DNA from: Streptomyces sp. JB150 | GTDB taxonomy: Bacteria; Actinomycetota; Actinomycetes; Streptomycetales; Streptomycetaceae | Assembly (NCBI RefSeq): GCF_011193355.1 | Contig: NZ_CP049780.1 | Coordinates: 7,160,634-7,224,633, forward strand | Reading direction: 5' to 3' | DNA length: 64,000 bases | Part shown: positions 1 through 8,173 of the stretch, piece by piece | Layout: each line of letters begins with the position of its first letter | Numbering within the stretch: position 1 is the stretch's first letter | Notes under the pieces: model-generated | Databases searched by the model: none | The model's input: only the letters and a program-made list of their open reading frames with translations | Told to the model about the DNA's origin: nothing | Position numbers and translations under genes: made by a program

Positions 1-498
1 CAGCCCGGCACCGAGCGCACCGACCACCAGCCGTACCTGGGGGCGCTCGACGAGGTGCCGTGGCACGAGATCCAGGACTCCACCGGCTGCGCCGACGCCA
101 TCCCCGGACTGCTCGAGGACATCGCGCACGGCAGCGCCGACACCGCCACGGCCGCTCTGCGCGAACTGCGCAAGCGCATCTGCCAGTACGGCTTCGTGGT
201 CGAGCAGGCGACGGCCGCCACCGTCCCCTTCCTCTGGGAGCTGGCCCAGTCACCGCAGGTCGCCTGCCGCCCCCAGATCATCCGGCTGCTCGCCAGCATC
301 GCCGAGGCCCGGCAGTGGGAGCACACCGCCAGCGCCTACCCCAAGCTCCTCAACCACCGGGAGAATCCCGTGGCATGGGAGCGCGCCGCCCGCCAGGCCG
401 TCCACGCCCGGCGCGGCGCCGTCCGCTCCCTGCTGAAGGAGCAGGACACCGAGATCGCCCGCGCGGGCACGGAACTCGCCCGCACCCTGGGCGTCTGA
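1..498 (+). CDS. HEAT-repeat-like hypothetical protein, 5' end outside window
   Basis: The frame is open from base 1 to a TGA at 496-498, giving at least 165 residues; no ATG lies before the first recognisable segment (LDEVPWHEI), so the true start is probably upstream of the window. The pattern of amphipathic helices, including 'ATAALRELRKRI' and 'PQIIRLLASIAE', looks like HEAT/Armadillo helical repeats as found in many uncharacterised Streptomyces proteins. Such proteins are scaffolds for protein contacts; no catalytic residues are visible. The function is unknown. The next gene is more than 800 bases away, so this is probably the last gene of its unit. Confidence 0.6.
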   Translation, partial: QPGTERTDHQPYLGALDEVPWHEIQDSTGCADAIPGLLEDIAHGSADTATAALRELRKRICQYGFVVEQATAATVPFLWELAQSPQVACRPQIIRLLASIAEARQWEHTASAYPKLLNHRENPVAWERAARQAVHARRGAVRSLLKEQDTEIARAGTELARTLGV

Positions 499-1232
499 AC
501 CCACCGGAACACTGCCGCGCCTGACGCGGCCCGACGCGTCATGCCCGGTCCCGCGCCGAACGCGGCCCGATGTCTGACCCGCTCCCGCCCCGGCCCGGTC
601 CCGCCCCGGCCCGGTCTCGCGTCGGCCGGTCTCACGCCCGAGGCGGTAGGCCCCGGCCTGACCCCGCGCGGGAGGCGGTTTGGCCCCGGCACGGTGTCGG
701 GCTCGACGCGGCCTGGTCCCGGTCTCACGCCCATTCGGTCCACCGTCACAGACAGTTTCGGCCCGGCCTGACCCTGCGGGAGGCCGTTCGACCCCAAACC
801 CGGTCCCGCCCGGCCTGGTCCCGCGCAAGACGTGGCCTGCCCCGGCACGGTCTTGGCCCCGACGTGGCAAGGCCCCGGCCCGCTCTGGCGCCCCCTCGGT
901 CCCGCGTCCGAGGCAATTTCGGTTCCGGGCTCGTCCCGCGCCGGAGACCGGTCCGGCCTCTGGCCCGGTCTCACACCCGACGCGGCCTGGCCCGGCCCGC
1001 GCCCGTCGGACCTCGCCCGCCCGGCCTCGCGCTCGCCCGGCCTCGCGCTCGCCCGGCCTCGCGCTCGCCCGGCCTCGCGCTCGCCCGCCCCGCGCCCGCC
1101 GGACCTCGCCCCCGCCCGTTCCAGCGCCCCCGCACCCCGCGGCGGAGCCGCCCCGCCATCCCGGTCTCACGCTGCGGACACTCCGGCCCGACCGCCCCAC
1201 GGTGGTGTACCCCTGGCCGAACACGGGGACGA
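499..1232. other. Long GC-rich, repetitive intergenic region
   Basis: About 730 bases lack a convincing gene. All frames are rich in Arg, Pro and Gly, and related words such as CCCGGCCTGGTCCCG and GACCCCGCGCGGGAGGC recur imperfectly. The open frames here are the usual by-product of extreme GC content. The segment probably grew by slippage or local duplication. It ends with the upstream control region of the ABC exporter. Confidence 0.6.
1021..1084. repeat. Four perfect 16-bp tandem repeats
   Basis: The unit CCGGCCTCGCGCTCGC occurs four times head to tail without change, followed by a decayed partial copy. It lies in non-coding DNA about 225 bases before the ABC exporter start. A 16-bp unit is not a multiple of three, which also argues against coding. 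The copy number may differ between strains. Confidence 0.85.
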
Positions 1233-1244
1233 GAAAGCGCTTTC
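1233..1244. promoter_or_regulatory. LacI-type palindromic operator upstream of ABC exporter
   Basis: The 12-base sequence GAAAGCGCTTTC is a perfect palindrome with the central GC step typical of LacI/GalR-family operators. It sits 65 bases before the exporter start codon. The identical 12-mer occurs at 48695-48706 upstream of the pectate lyase gene, suggesting one shared regulator encoded elsewhere. That it is a binding site is inferred. Confidence 0.5.
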
Positions 1245-1308
1245 GCGGAAAGTGTCTCGTCCCCGGGGTCACCGGACTTACCCAGGTCACCGGAGAGGAT
1301 CACCGCCG

Positions 1309-3075
1309 ATGGCGTCGCCGCCCGAGAAACCGCTCGATCACCGCTACCAGGGCGAGCATCCGATACGCACCCTCGCCTACCTGTTCCGCGCCGACCGCCG
1401 GCGTCTCGCCGCCGCGGTCGGCGTCTTCACGTTCAAGCACAGCCCCATCTGGCTGCTGCCGCTGATCACCGCGTCCATCATCGACACCGTCGTCCAGCAC
1501 CGGCCCGTCGCCGAACTCTTCGCCAGCACCGGGATCATCCTCTTCATCCTGCTGGTCAACTACCCCCTGCACGTCCTTTACGTCCGCCTCCTCTACGGCA
1601 GCGTCCGCCGCATGGGCACCGGCCTGCGCTCCGCGCTGTGCACCCGCATGCAGCAGCTGTCGATCGGCTACCACTCCCGGGTCAGCGCCGGCGTCCTCCA
1701 GGCCAAGGTGGTCCGCGACGTCGAGACCGTCGAGCAGATGGTCCAGCAGACGGCCGAGCAGGGACTCGGCGCCACCACCGTGCTCATCGGCGGTCTGGTC
1801 ATCATCGCCGTCCGCACCCCCGAGTTCCTCCCCGTCTTCCTGGTCGTCGTGCCCGCCGCCGCCCTCCTCGTCGCCCGGCTGCGGTCCCGGCTGCGCACCC
1901 ACAACGAGCACTTCCGGCACGAGGTGGAGGCCCTGTCCTCCCGGGTGACCGAGATGACCCGTCTGATCCCGGTCACCCGCGCCCACGGCCTGGAGGGCAA
2001 GGCGCTGCGCCGCATGGACCGCACCCTGCGCCGGCTGCTCGCCTCCGGGATGCGCCTCGACCTGGTCAACGGCCGATTCGGCTCGCTGGCCTGGGTGGTG
2101 CTCAACGTCGTCGGCGTCCTCGTCCTGGCCGGCGCCGCGCTGATCTCGTACTACGGCGTGTGGGGCGTCACCCCCGGCGACGTCGTCATGCTCAGCGCGT
2201 TCCTGACCACCCTCACCAACTCCGTCACCACGCTGGCCGGCCTGACCCCGGTCATCTCCAAGGGCCTGGAGTCGGTCCGCTCGGTCGGCGAGGTGCTCCA
2301 GGCGCCGGAACTGGAGGACAACGAGGGCAAGGCCGAGGTCACCGCCGTACACGGCGCCGTCACCTTCGAACACGTCGGCTACGCCTACGACGGCGGGCGG
2401 GCCGCCGTCCGCGACTTCACCCTCGACGTCACCCCCGGCGAGACCATCGCCCTGGTCGGCGCGTCCGGCGCCGGCAAGTCCACCGTCCTCAACCTGGTCA
2501 TCGGCTTCATCCGCCCCACCCGGGGCCGGCTGCTGCTCGACGGCACCGACATGGCCGGCCTCGACCTGCGCACCTACCGCCGGTTCGTCTCCGTGGTGCC
2601 CCAGGAGTCGATCCTCTTCGACGGCACGGTCCGCGAGAACGTCGCCTACGGCATGGACGACGCCGACGAGGAGGCCGTCCGCGCCGCGCTGCGGGACGCG
2701 AACGCGCTGGAGTTCGTCGACCGGCTGCCGCAGGGCCTCGACACCCTGGTCGGGGAGCACGGCGCCCGGCTGTCCGGTGGGCAGCGGCAGCGGCTCGCCA
2801 TCGCCCGCGCCCTCATCCGGGACCCCAGGGTGCTGGTGCTCGACGAGGCCACCTCCGCCCTCGACACCCGCTCCGAGGCACTGGTCCAGCAGGCGCTCGC
2901 CCGGCTGCTGCGCGGCCGGACCACCTTCGTCGTCGCCCACCGGCTGTCCACGGTGCGCGGCGCGGACCGGATCGTGGTCATGGGCGACGGCCGGATCCAG
3001 GAGGTCGGCACCCACGAGGAACTGCTCCGCCGGGGCGGCGCCTACGCGGCGCTGCACCAGGGCCAAGCAGCGTGA
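1309..3075 (+). CDS. ABC exporter half-transporter (fused membrane and ATPase domains)
   Basis: This 588-residue protein has an N-terminal membrane domain (about residues 20-300, several hydrophobic helices) followed by a nucleotide-binding domain. Walker A GASGAGKST lies near residue 384, the signature LSGGQRQR near 487, Walker B LVLDEATSALD near 507 and the H-loop histidine (VAHRLS) near 543. This is the layout of type IV exporters, which work as dimers in the plasma membrane. Either it homodimerises or its partner is elsewhere, because no second half-transporter is adjacent. The ATG at 1309 is chosen for its GGAGAGG ribosome site; the frame is open further upstream but only through low-complexity sequence. 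The substrate is unknown. Regulation by a LacI-type factor is suggested by the palindrome at 1233. Confidence 0.9.
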   Translation: MASPPEKPLDHRYQGEHPIRTLAYLFRADRRRLAAAVGVFTFKHSPIWLLPLITASIIDTVVQHRPVAELFASTGIILFILLVNYPLHVLYVRLLYGSVRRMGTGLRSALCTRMQQLSIGYHSRVSAGVLQAKVVRDVETVEQMVQQTAEQGLGATTVLIGGLVIIAVRTPEFLPVFLVVVPAAALLVARLRSRLRTHNEHFRHEVEALSSRVTEMTRLIPVTRAHGLEGKALRRMDRTLRRLLASGMRLDLVNGRFGSLAWVVLNVVGVLVLAGAALISYYGVWGVTPGDVVMLSAFLTTLTNSVTTLAGLTPVISKGLESVRSVGEVLQAPELEDNEGKAEVTAVHGAVTFEHVGYAYDGGRAAVRDFTLDVTPGETIALVGASGAGKSTVLNLVIGFIRPTRGRLLLDGTDMAGLDLRTYRRFVSVVPQESILFDGTVRENVAYGMDDADEEAVRAALRDANALEFVDRLPQGLDTLVGEHGARLSGGQRQRLAIARALIRDPRVLVLDEATSALDTRSEALVQQALARLLRGRTTFVVAHRLSTVRGADRIVVMGDGRIQEVGTHEELLRRGGAYAALHQGQAA

Positions 3076-3223
3076 ACGGATTTCGGATACGCCCCGGCGC
3101 ACGCCCCGCGCGCCGTGGGCGTTAAGCAACGGTATTGCGTCAAATGTGAACGGCACGCCGCGGAGGTGATTGGTCCGGCACCGTCCGGGCATACGCAGCG
3201 AAAAACCGAGAGAGGGGCGCCCC

Positions 3224-3475
3224 GTGCTTGTACCGGACCCGAAGGTCGTCAGAAAGCTCCTGACCCGGTACGCGACCCTGCGGATCGCTCAGGCGGAGCG
3301 GGAGAGCGCGGCCACGGCACGCGAGTTGGACGACGTCAGTTACACGCTCTGCGTGATGATGGGCACCAGTGAGATCAACGAGGCCATCGCCAGGGCGGAC
3401 GCCCTGCTGCTGACCGACGGCCGGGCGGCGGACCCGGACGAGGACAGCGACAGCGGCCTGTCGGTGGCGGTCTGA
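3224..3475 (+). CDS. DUF5133 family small protein
   Basis: An 83-residue protein starting at a GTG preceded by GAGAGGGG. It begins MLVPDPKVVRKLL and carries the core 'DDVSYTLCVMMGT', which I recognise as the DUF5133 pattern of Streptomyces. These are short helical soluble proteins, often found near regulatory or natural-product genes; no biochemical role is established. It runs convergently towards the ATP-grasp RiPP genes and shares a strong hairpin terminator with them. Any role with that cassette is only an inference from position. Confidence 0.75.
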   Translation: MLVPDPKVVRKLLTRYATLRIAQAERESAATARELDDVSYTLCVMMGTSEINEAIARADALLLTDGRAADPDEDSDSGLSVAV

Positions 3476-3507
3476 CCCGCCGTACCACGAGTCCGCCGCG
3501 CACCCCA

Positions 3508-3549
3508 CGACGCCGGCACCGCGGTCACGGGACCGCGGTGCCGGCGTCG
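3508..3549. terminator. Bidirectional terminator hairpin, 19-bp stem
   Basis: A perfect 19-bp inverted repeat (3508-3526 against 3531-3549) with a four-base ACGG loop lies between the DUF5133 gene and the convergent tgmB gene, overlapping the last codons of tgmB. There is no U-tract, as is common in Streptomyces. Confidence 0.8.
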
Positions 3550-4508
3550 CAGCTCCGCCGCGGCAGCCCCGCGGCGGGCCGGGCCAGCCACTCGGCGATC
3601 GCCCGGGCGATCGGCTGACCCGTGTCCACCTCCACGAACCCGAACTGACCGGACTGGTTGCACTCCAGGAACCACCAGGTCCCGTCGCCGTCCTCCACGA
3701 AGTCGAAGGCGCCGTACGCCAGCTCCGCCCCGCGCAGATAGGCGCGCACCCCCTCCGCTATCCGCGGCGGCACCTCGGCCGCGGCCCAGGGCAGGACGGG
3801 CGTGGCGAAGCGGACGTCGACCTCGTCGGGGTCGGCGTCGGGCGGGGTCTCCTTGCGGGCCGCCAGCAGCCGGTCGCCGACGGCCGTGAGCCGGATGTCC
3901 GCCCGCTTGGCGATCCGCCGCTGGAGCAGCGTCGGCCCGAACGCGACCGCGGCGAAGTCGGTGCCGGGCGGCACCCGGCTGGTCGGCACGGCCTGCGGCG
4001 GCTCCTGCGGATGCGCGCCCGAGACCGGCTTGACCACCAGATCCGGGAAACGCTCGGCGAAGTCCCGCGCGGCCTGCGGCAAGGTCGTGATCAGTGTGGC
4101 CGGCACCGGAAGCCCGCTGCACTGGGCGAGACGCAGCTGCCACGGCTTGTGACGGGCCCGGCGAGCGGCGTCGGGATGGTTCATCCAGCGGGCTCCGGTG
4201 GAGCGCAGCATGCCGTACAGCGCCTGCGACGACTCCTCGGTCAGCCAGGCGGAGGGCGCCGCCGCGCGAGCGGCCGGGGCGCCCGGGCGGCGCACCCACA
4301 CGGACCGTAGCCCCTCCAGACCCACCAGCCGCCCCGCGGACCACAGATGGCCCCGGAAGGAGCCGTGCACATACTCGCCCGAGAGCGAGACCCCGCCCGT
4401 CAGATCGGCGGGGTCCAGCCGGACCACCGGCACTCCGGACGCGTTCAGGTGCACGACCACCATGTCCGCGGTCACGTCCTGGTCGCTGGTCAGGATCAGT
4501 ACGGTCAT
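3525..4508 (-). CDS. tgmB: ATP-grasp ribosomal-peptide maturase
   Basis: A 327-residue protein of the ATP-grasp peptide maturase family, which forms ester or amide links between side chains of a precursor peptide using ATP and Mg2+. Visible marks are the N-terminal 'TSDQDVTADMVVVHLN' typical of this family, the central 'DLVVKPVSGAHP' nucleotide-binding strand, and the C-terminal metal-binding 'WWFLECNQSGQFG' (Glu and Asn ligands). It starts 16 bases after the stop of the precursor gene on the same strand, so the two form an operon. Its own ribosome site is weak, suggesting coupling to tgmA. The methyltransferase often found as a third gene is not next to it. Confidence 0.85.
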   Translation of the reverse strand: MTVLILTSDQDVTADMVVVHLNASGVPVVRLDPADLTGGVSLSGEYVHGSFRGHLWSAGRLVGLEGLRSVWVRRPGAPAARAAAPSAWLTEESSQALYGMLRSTGARWMNHPDAARRARHKPWQLRLAQCSGLPVPATLITTLPQAARDFAERFPDLVVKPVSGAHPQEPPQAVPTSRVPPGTDFAAVAFGPTLLQRRIAKRADIRLTAVGDRLLAARKETPPDADPDEVDVRFATPVLPWAAAEVPPRIAEGVRAYLRGAELAYGAFDFVEDGDGTWWFLECNQSGQFGFVEVDTGQPIARAIAEWLARPAAGLPRRSCDAGTAVP

Positions 4509-4524
4509 CGTCGACGGTCCGTGG

Positions 4525-4716
4525 TCAGTCGTCGAAGTGGGTCTTCGAGCCCGCCGTGGACGTCGTGGTCCCCAGCTCCCGGAGCAGAGCGTGATCGGTC
4601 GCGGCGATCCGGCCGTCGAAGAGCACGTTCAACTGCCGTCCGGGGTCGTAGGCGTAGGGGGTGGCGACGTCCAACTCCGCCGTCGGGCGTGCGTAGTTGA
4701 GCGCGAACGGTTGCAT
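4525..4716 (-). CDS. tgmA: ATP-grasp-modified RiPP precursor peptide
   Basis: A 63-residue precursor. The start ATG at 4716 has a strong GAGGGAGA ribosome site; an in-frame extension to 4800 is rejected for that reason. The leader carries the recurrent 'PFALNYARP' and 'YAYDPGRQLNVLFDG' pattern of GRASP-target peptides. The C-terminal core 'TTTSTAGSKTHFDD' (residues 50-63) puts Thr/Ser hydroxyls before a terminal Asp-Asp, the arrangement used for side-chain macrolactone links. It is co-transcribed with tgmB. The product is unknown. No protease, exporter or immunity gene is adjacent; the nearest exporter is at 1309-3075. Confidence 0.85.
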   Translation of the reverse strand: MQPFALNYARPTAELDVATPYAYDPGRQLNVLFDGRIAATDHALLRELGTTTSTAGSKTHFDD

Positions 4717-4863
4717 CGTCTCTCCCTCGTCGGTGCTGCCCCGGTGAAGCCGTCGGCACGCCGCTTCCTGACTTCGCCACGGGATCTCCAGGGCTTTCAT
4801 GGACTTATACGAATCGAACGCCTGGTTGGTTTCCTTACGCTCCGTAATTTTTTTCTGCGTACA

Positions 4864-4897
4864 GGGCGCCCTGAACCTGAGACGGTTCAGGGCGCCC
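4864..4897 (-). terminator. Hairpin in the 4717-5205 intergenic region
   Basis: A perfect 14-bp stem (GGGCGCCCTGAACC and its complement) with loop TGAGAC. It follows the minus-strand gene at 5206-6444 and precedes tgmA, so it most likely ends the former's transcript. The rest of this 489-base gap holds the tgmA promoter region, including a T-rich stretch at 4848-4855, and no convincing gene. Confidence 0.7.
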
Positions 4898-5205
4898 GGC
4901 GGTTGAGTCCGGCGAGATTACGGAGAGGCGACCGGTGTGAGATCCGGCGAGTGCGGGGAGCGTAGGGACACTGCGGGGTGGGTCGTCCACTCCTCCAATT
5001 CCCTGATACGGCCGCGGTATTGCCTCACATGTACCGACCTGGCGCACGGAGGGAGCCGGGCGCGGCAGTAGCGGCGCCCGGAGCGACCGCCTGACCGGCC
5101 GGCAGCCACGGCACGGCGCGGGCCGGGCGGCCCCTTGAGTAGGTTTCTTCTCGCACCTTGCTCGGCTGTGCGCCCTGGCGGGGGCGAGGCGGCCGAGCCG
5201 CCGGC

Positions 5206-6444
5206 TCAAGGCGTTCCGGCGTCCGGGGACTCGGGGGAGTGCGCCTGGGGCACCGCCGGCTCGGGGACGCCCGGTGCGGGGGCGCCCGGAGCCGGGGTGG
5301 CGGTGGCCGGCTGTTCGGCGGCAGGCTCGCGGCGGGACTTGCCGGCCTTGAAGCGCTCCAGCGTGCGGGTCAGCTGCTGAAGAGGGGAGGCGGGGCGGCT
5401 GTCCTGGGCCCGGGCGGGCGCCGGAAGGGCCGGGGCGGGCAGGCCCGCGGACTCACGGTACGCGGCCAGCGCCTCGTTGGCCCGCTCGGCGGCCTCCCGG
5501 TACAGGTCGCGGGACCGGGTCATGGCCTCCAGCGCCTCGGCGTACATCGCCACCAGCGCGCGCTGGCGCTCCAGCTCCTCCTCCAGCGTCAGCAGGTGCC
5601 AGTCCTCGCGCAGCGCCGTGATCACCTCGTCGGCGCCCTTCGGCAGCGGCCTCGGCGTGCGGGCGAACCGGTTGACCGCGCCGATCAGCTCGGTGGGCCG
5701 GGAGCCGTCGAGGAAGACGGTGCGCACGGAGAACCCGCCCGAGTCGTAGCCCTCCGGCGCCGGGACGCCCGGCAGCACCACGGCGCCGCCGCGCGGCAGC
5801 TCCACACCGAACTCCCGCAGCGCCCAGTTCACGGCGCGCAGCTGGTGCGGGGCGGCGCGGTGCTCCACCACGCGGTGGCGCAGACCGGGCGGCAGCAGCG
5901 GGGCGAGCGGGCGGCGGCCGCGCTCGTCGGGGGTCATGGCCTCGTGGACGACGATGTGAACGGCCCACGTGTCGGGCGCGGCGTCCCGCAGCACGCGCCG
6001 CAGCTCCTTGTCGTCGGCGGGCAGCGGGTTGATGTCCCGCAGGCGCAGGTCCGACCCGCTGAGCCGGTCCCACTCCGTCTCCGTGCCCTCGGCTCCGTCG
6101 GCCTCCTCGGGCCAGAACATGGTCGCGGGCGACGGCCACTCCGGGTCCCAGACCGCCTCGGCCTCGGCGGCCAGCACCCACTCCCGCCCGCCGTCGGACG
6201 GCGCCGCGAGCGTCAGCCGCGCCCGCACGGTGATGTCCCCGGCGACCGCCCAGCGTGCCTCGAACACCTTGTCCGGGTGGTCCTCGGGCTGCGGCGGCTC
6301 CATGTGGTCGTGGATCACCCCGCGCGCCTTGAGGTCGCGCAGACGCCGCCGCAGGACGTCCTCGGCGACGGCACCGACATGGCGGCCGCGAGCCAGCCAC
6401 ACCGTGGGGGGAGTCATGGGGTGGGCGGTGGTGGAGGTCGGCAT
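5206..6444 (-). CDS. Hypothetical protein with C-terminal coiled coil
   Basis: A 412-residue protein that I do not recognise. Residues about 1-260 form a globular part rich in acidic and aromatic residues. Residues about 270-340 contain a heptad-like helix (LEEELERQRALVAMYAEALEAM) that predicts a coiled coil. The last 70 residues are a Pro/Ala-rich tail with repeated 'PAPGAPAPGVPEP' type sequence. There is no signal peptide or membrane helix. The start at MPTSTTAHP is chosen as the first Met before the conserved-looking 'PPTVWLARGRHVG'; a further 52-residue upstream extension is low complexity. It stands alone between two hairpins. Confidence 0.65.
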   Translation of the reverse strand: MPTSTTAHPMTPPTVWLARGRHVGAVAEDVLRRRLRDLKARGVIHDHMEPPQPEDHPDKVFEARWAVAGDITVRARLTLAAPSDGGREWVLAAEAEAVWDPEWPSPATMFWPEEADGAEGTETEWDRLSGSDLRLRDINPLPADDKELRRVLRDAAPDTWAVHIVVHEAMTPDERGRRPLAPLLPPGLRHRVVEHRAAPHQLRAVNWALREFGVELPRGGAVVLPGVPAPEGYDSGGFSVRTVFLDGSRPTELIGAVNRFARTPRPLPKGADEVITALREDWHLLTLEEELERQRALVAMYAEALEAMTRSRDLYREAAERANEALAAYRESAGLPAPALPAPARAQDSRPASPLQQLTRTLERFKAGKSRREPAAEQPATATPAPGAPAPGVPEPAVPQAHSPESPDAGTP

Positions 6445-6575
6445 GAGTCCATCTGTGAGCGGGGGCGTCGTGCTGTCTGCCAGTATCGGTGCCCCACCCG
6501 CATGACGATCAACCGGGGTGCCCCTCTCCGCTCCCTCCGCGAATCCGTACGCCCCCCTCCGGGAGACAGGCGCAT

Positions 6576-6613
6576 GCGGAGGGGCCCGGTGGACGACCAC
6601 CGGGCCCCTCCGC
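6576..6613 (-). terminator. Terminator hairpin after ferredoxin reductase gene
   Basis: A perfect 17-bp stem (6576-6592 with 6597-6613) and a four-base loop ACGA. It lies about 90 bases beyond the stop codon of the minus-strand reductase gene. Confidence 0.8.
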
Positions 6614-6683
6614 CGGCCTACGGGCCCTTCACCGGCCTACGGCCCCTTCGTCGCCGTACGGCGCCTTCACCGCCGTACGGCAC
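6614..6683. repeat. Four degenerate ~18-bp repeats
   Basis: Four imperfect copies of a CGGCCTACGGCCCCTTCAC-like unit follow one another between the terminator and the reductase stop codon. Later copies read CCGTACGGCGCCTTCAC. The segment is non-coding, and each copy contains a short self-complementary core. Confidence 0.6.
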
Positions 6684-6704
6684 GACGATGCCGGGTACGT
6701 GCGC

Positions 6705-8069
6705 TTACGCACCGCTCGCCTTGAGCATGTCCTCACGCTCGACGATCTTCACGCGCTCGCGGCCCTGCGGCTCGCCCAGCGCCTTCTCCGCGGCGTCCAG
6801 CTTGTACCAGCCCTCCCAGGTGGTGAAGCGGATGTTCCGCTCCGCCAGGAAGGCGTCGACGGCCTCGGGCGCGGGCGCCTGCGGGGTCTGGAGACGGCCG
6901 TTCGCGAAGTCGTCCAGCAGGTTGGCGACGGTCTCGTTGGCGTCACCCTTGGTGTGGCCGATGAGACCCACCGGGCCGCGCCGGATCCAGCCGGTGACGT
7001 ACACCGACTGCAGGTGGCCGCCACCCTCCTCGATGACCCGGCCGCCCTCGTCGGGCACGGTGCCCGAGTCGATGTCCCAGGGCAGCTTCGGCAGCTTGTC
7101 GGAGAGGTAGCCGACCGCGCGGTAGACGGCGGAGACGTCCCAGTCGGTGAACTCGCCCGTGCCCTTGACGTTGCCGGTGCCGTCCAGCTCGGTGCGCTCG
7201 GTGCGCAGGCCCACGACCTTGCCGTCCTCGCCCAGGATCTCCACCGGCGACTCGAAGAAGTGCAGGAAGAGCTTGTGCGGGCGGTCGCCGACGTCGCGGA
7301 TCGCCCAGTTCTCCAGCGTCTTGGCGACCATGTCGGCCTGCTTGTTGCCGCGCCGGGTCTCGATCGAGCCCTCGTCGTAGTCGATGTCCTCGGGGTCGAC
7401 GATGACCTCGATGTTGGGGGAGTGGTCCAGCTCGCGCAGCTCCATGGGGCTGAACTTGGCCTGCGCCGGGCCACGGCGGCCGAACACGTGGACCTCGACG
7501 GCCTTGTTGGCCTTCAGGCCCTCGTAGACGTTCGGCGGGATCTCGGTCGGCAGCAGCTCGTCCGCCGTCTTGGCGAGGATGCGCGCGATGTCGAGGGCGA
7601 CGTTGCCGACGCCGAGGACGGCGACCTTCTCCGCCTCCAGCGGCCAGGTGCGCGGCACGTCCGGGTGGCCGTCGTACCAGGAGACGAAGTCGGCGGCGCC
7701 GTAGGAGCCGTCGAGGTCGATGCCGGGGATCGGCAGGTCCCGGTCGGCCATCGCGCCGGTGGAGAAGATCACCGCGTCGTAGAACGACCGCAGGTCGTCC
7801 AGGCTGATGTCGGTGCCGTAGTCGACGTTGCCGAAGAGGCGGATCTGCGGCTTGTCGAGCACCTGGTGCAGGGCGGTGATGATGCCCTTGATCCGGGGGT
7901 GGTCCGGAGCGACGCCGTAGCGGATCAGGCCGAACGGTGCCGGCATCCGCTCGAAGAGGTCGATGGACACGCCGGGTTCGGCGGCCACGTCGGACTTGAG
8001 CAGGGCGTCGGCGGCGTAGATCCCGGCCGGGCCGGCACCGACGATGGCTACCCGCAGAGGGCGGGGCAT
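6705..8069 (-). CDS. Ferredoxin-NADP+ reductase, adrenodoxin-reductase type
   Basis: A 454-residue flavoprotein of the FprA/adrenodoxin reductase family, which passes electrons between NADPH and ferredoxin through FAD, often for P450 enzymes. The FAD-binding GAGPAGIYAAD motif lies at residues about 10-20, 'FGLIRYGVAPDHP' near 45, the NADP-binding 'VLGVGNVALDIARIL' near 155, and the C-terminal 'GWIRRGPVGLIGHTK' near 370. The ATG at 8069 is preceded by GAAGGGA; a start 27 bases further up is possible. Two P450 genes occur in this window but far away. An iron-box-like element lies upstream, suggesting iron-dependent control. Confidence 0.9.
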   Translation of the reverse strand: MPRPLRVAIVGAGPAGIYAADALLKSDVAAEPGVSIDLFERMPAPFGLIRYGVAPDHPRIKGIITALHQVLDKPQIRLFGNVDYGTDISLDDLRSFYDAVIFSTGAMADRDLPIPGIDLDGSYGAADFVSWYDGHPDVPRTWPLEAEKVAVLGVGNVALDIARILAKTADELLPTEIPPNVYEGLKANKAVEVHVFGRRGPAQAKFSPMELRELDHSPNIEVIVDPEDIDYDEGSIETRRGNKQADMVAKTLENWAIRDVGDRPHKLFLHFFESPVEILGEDGKVVGLRTERTELDGTGNVKGTGEFTDWDVSAVYRAVGYLSDKLPKLPWDIDSGTVPDEGGRVIEEGGGHLQSVYVTGWIRRGPVGLIGHTKGDANETVANLLDDFANGRLQTPQAPAPEAVDAFLAERNIRFTTWEGWYKLDAAEKALGEPQGRERVKIVEREDMLKASGA

Positions 8070-8109
8070 GATCAGGTTCCCTTCGAGCGATGACAAGCGA
8101 CTCGCGGGG

Positions 8110-8133
8110 AAGCCTAAGCTAAGGCATGCCTAA
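8110..8133 (-). promoter_or_regulatory. Iron-box-like operator before ferredoxin reductase
   Basis: On the minus strand this reads TTAGGCATGCCTTAGC followed by TTAGGCTT. The TTAGG...CCT half-sites resemble the DmdR/IdeR iron boxes of Streptomyces. It lies about 40 bases before the reductase start, where a repressor could block transcription. A related TTAGGCTTGCCTTAA occurs at 36868-36885. Confidence 0.5.
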
Positions 8134-8173
8134 GTCGGTACGCGGGTCCGGTCTATGGGCTCATAAGGCTCAC

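Noticed and set aside
1300..3192. 630-codon minus-strand open frame opposite the ABC exporter
   Set aside because: It mirrors the exporter, is rich in Gly, Asp and Val, and has no family motif; such frames are expected opposite G/C-biased genes.
4525..4800. 91-residue form of the RiPP precursor
   Set aside because: The upstream extension lacks a ribosome site, while the internal ATG at 4716 has a strong one and begins the conserved leader.
5158..7110. 650-codon plus-strand open frame
   Set aside because: It runs antisense to the hypothetical protein and through the terminator and repeats into the reductase gene, with no coherent domain.
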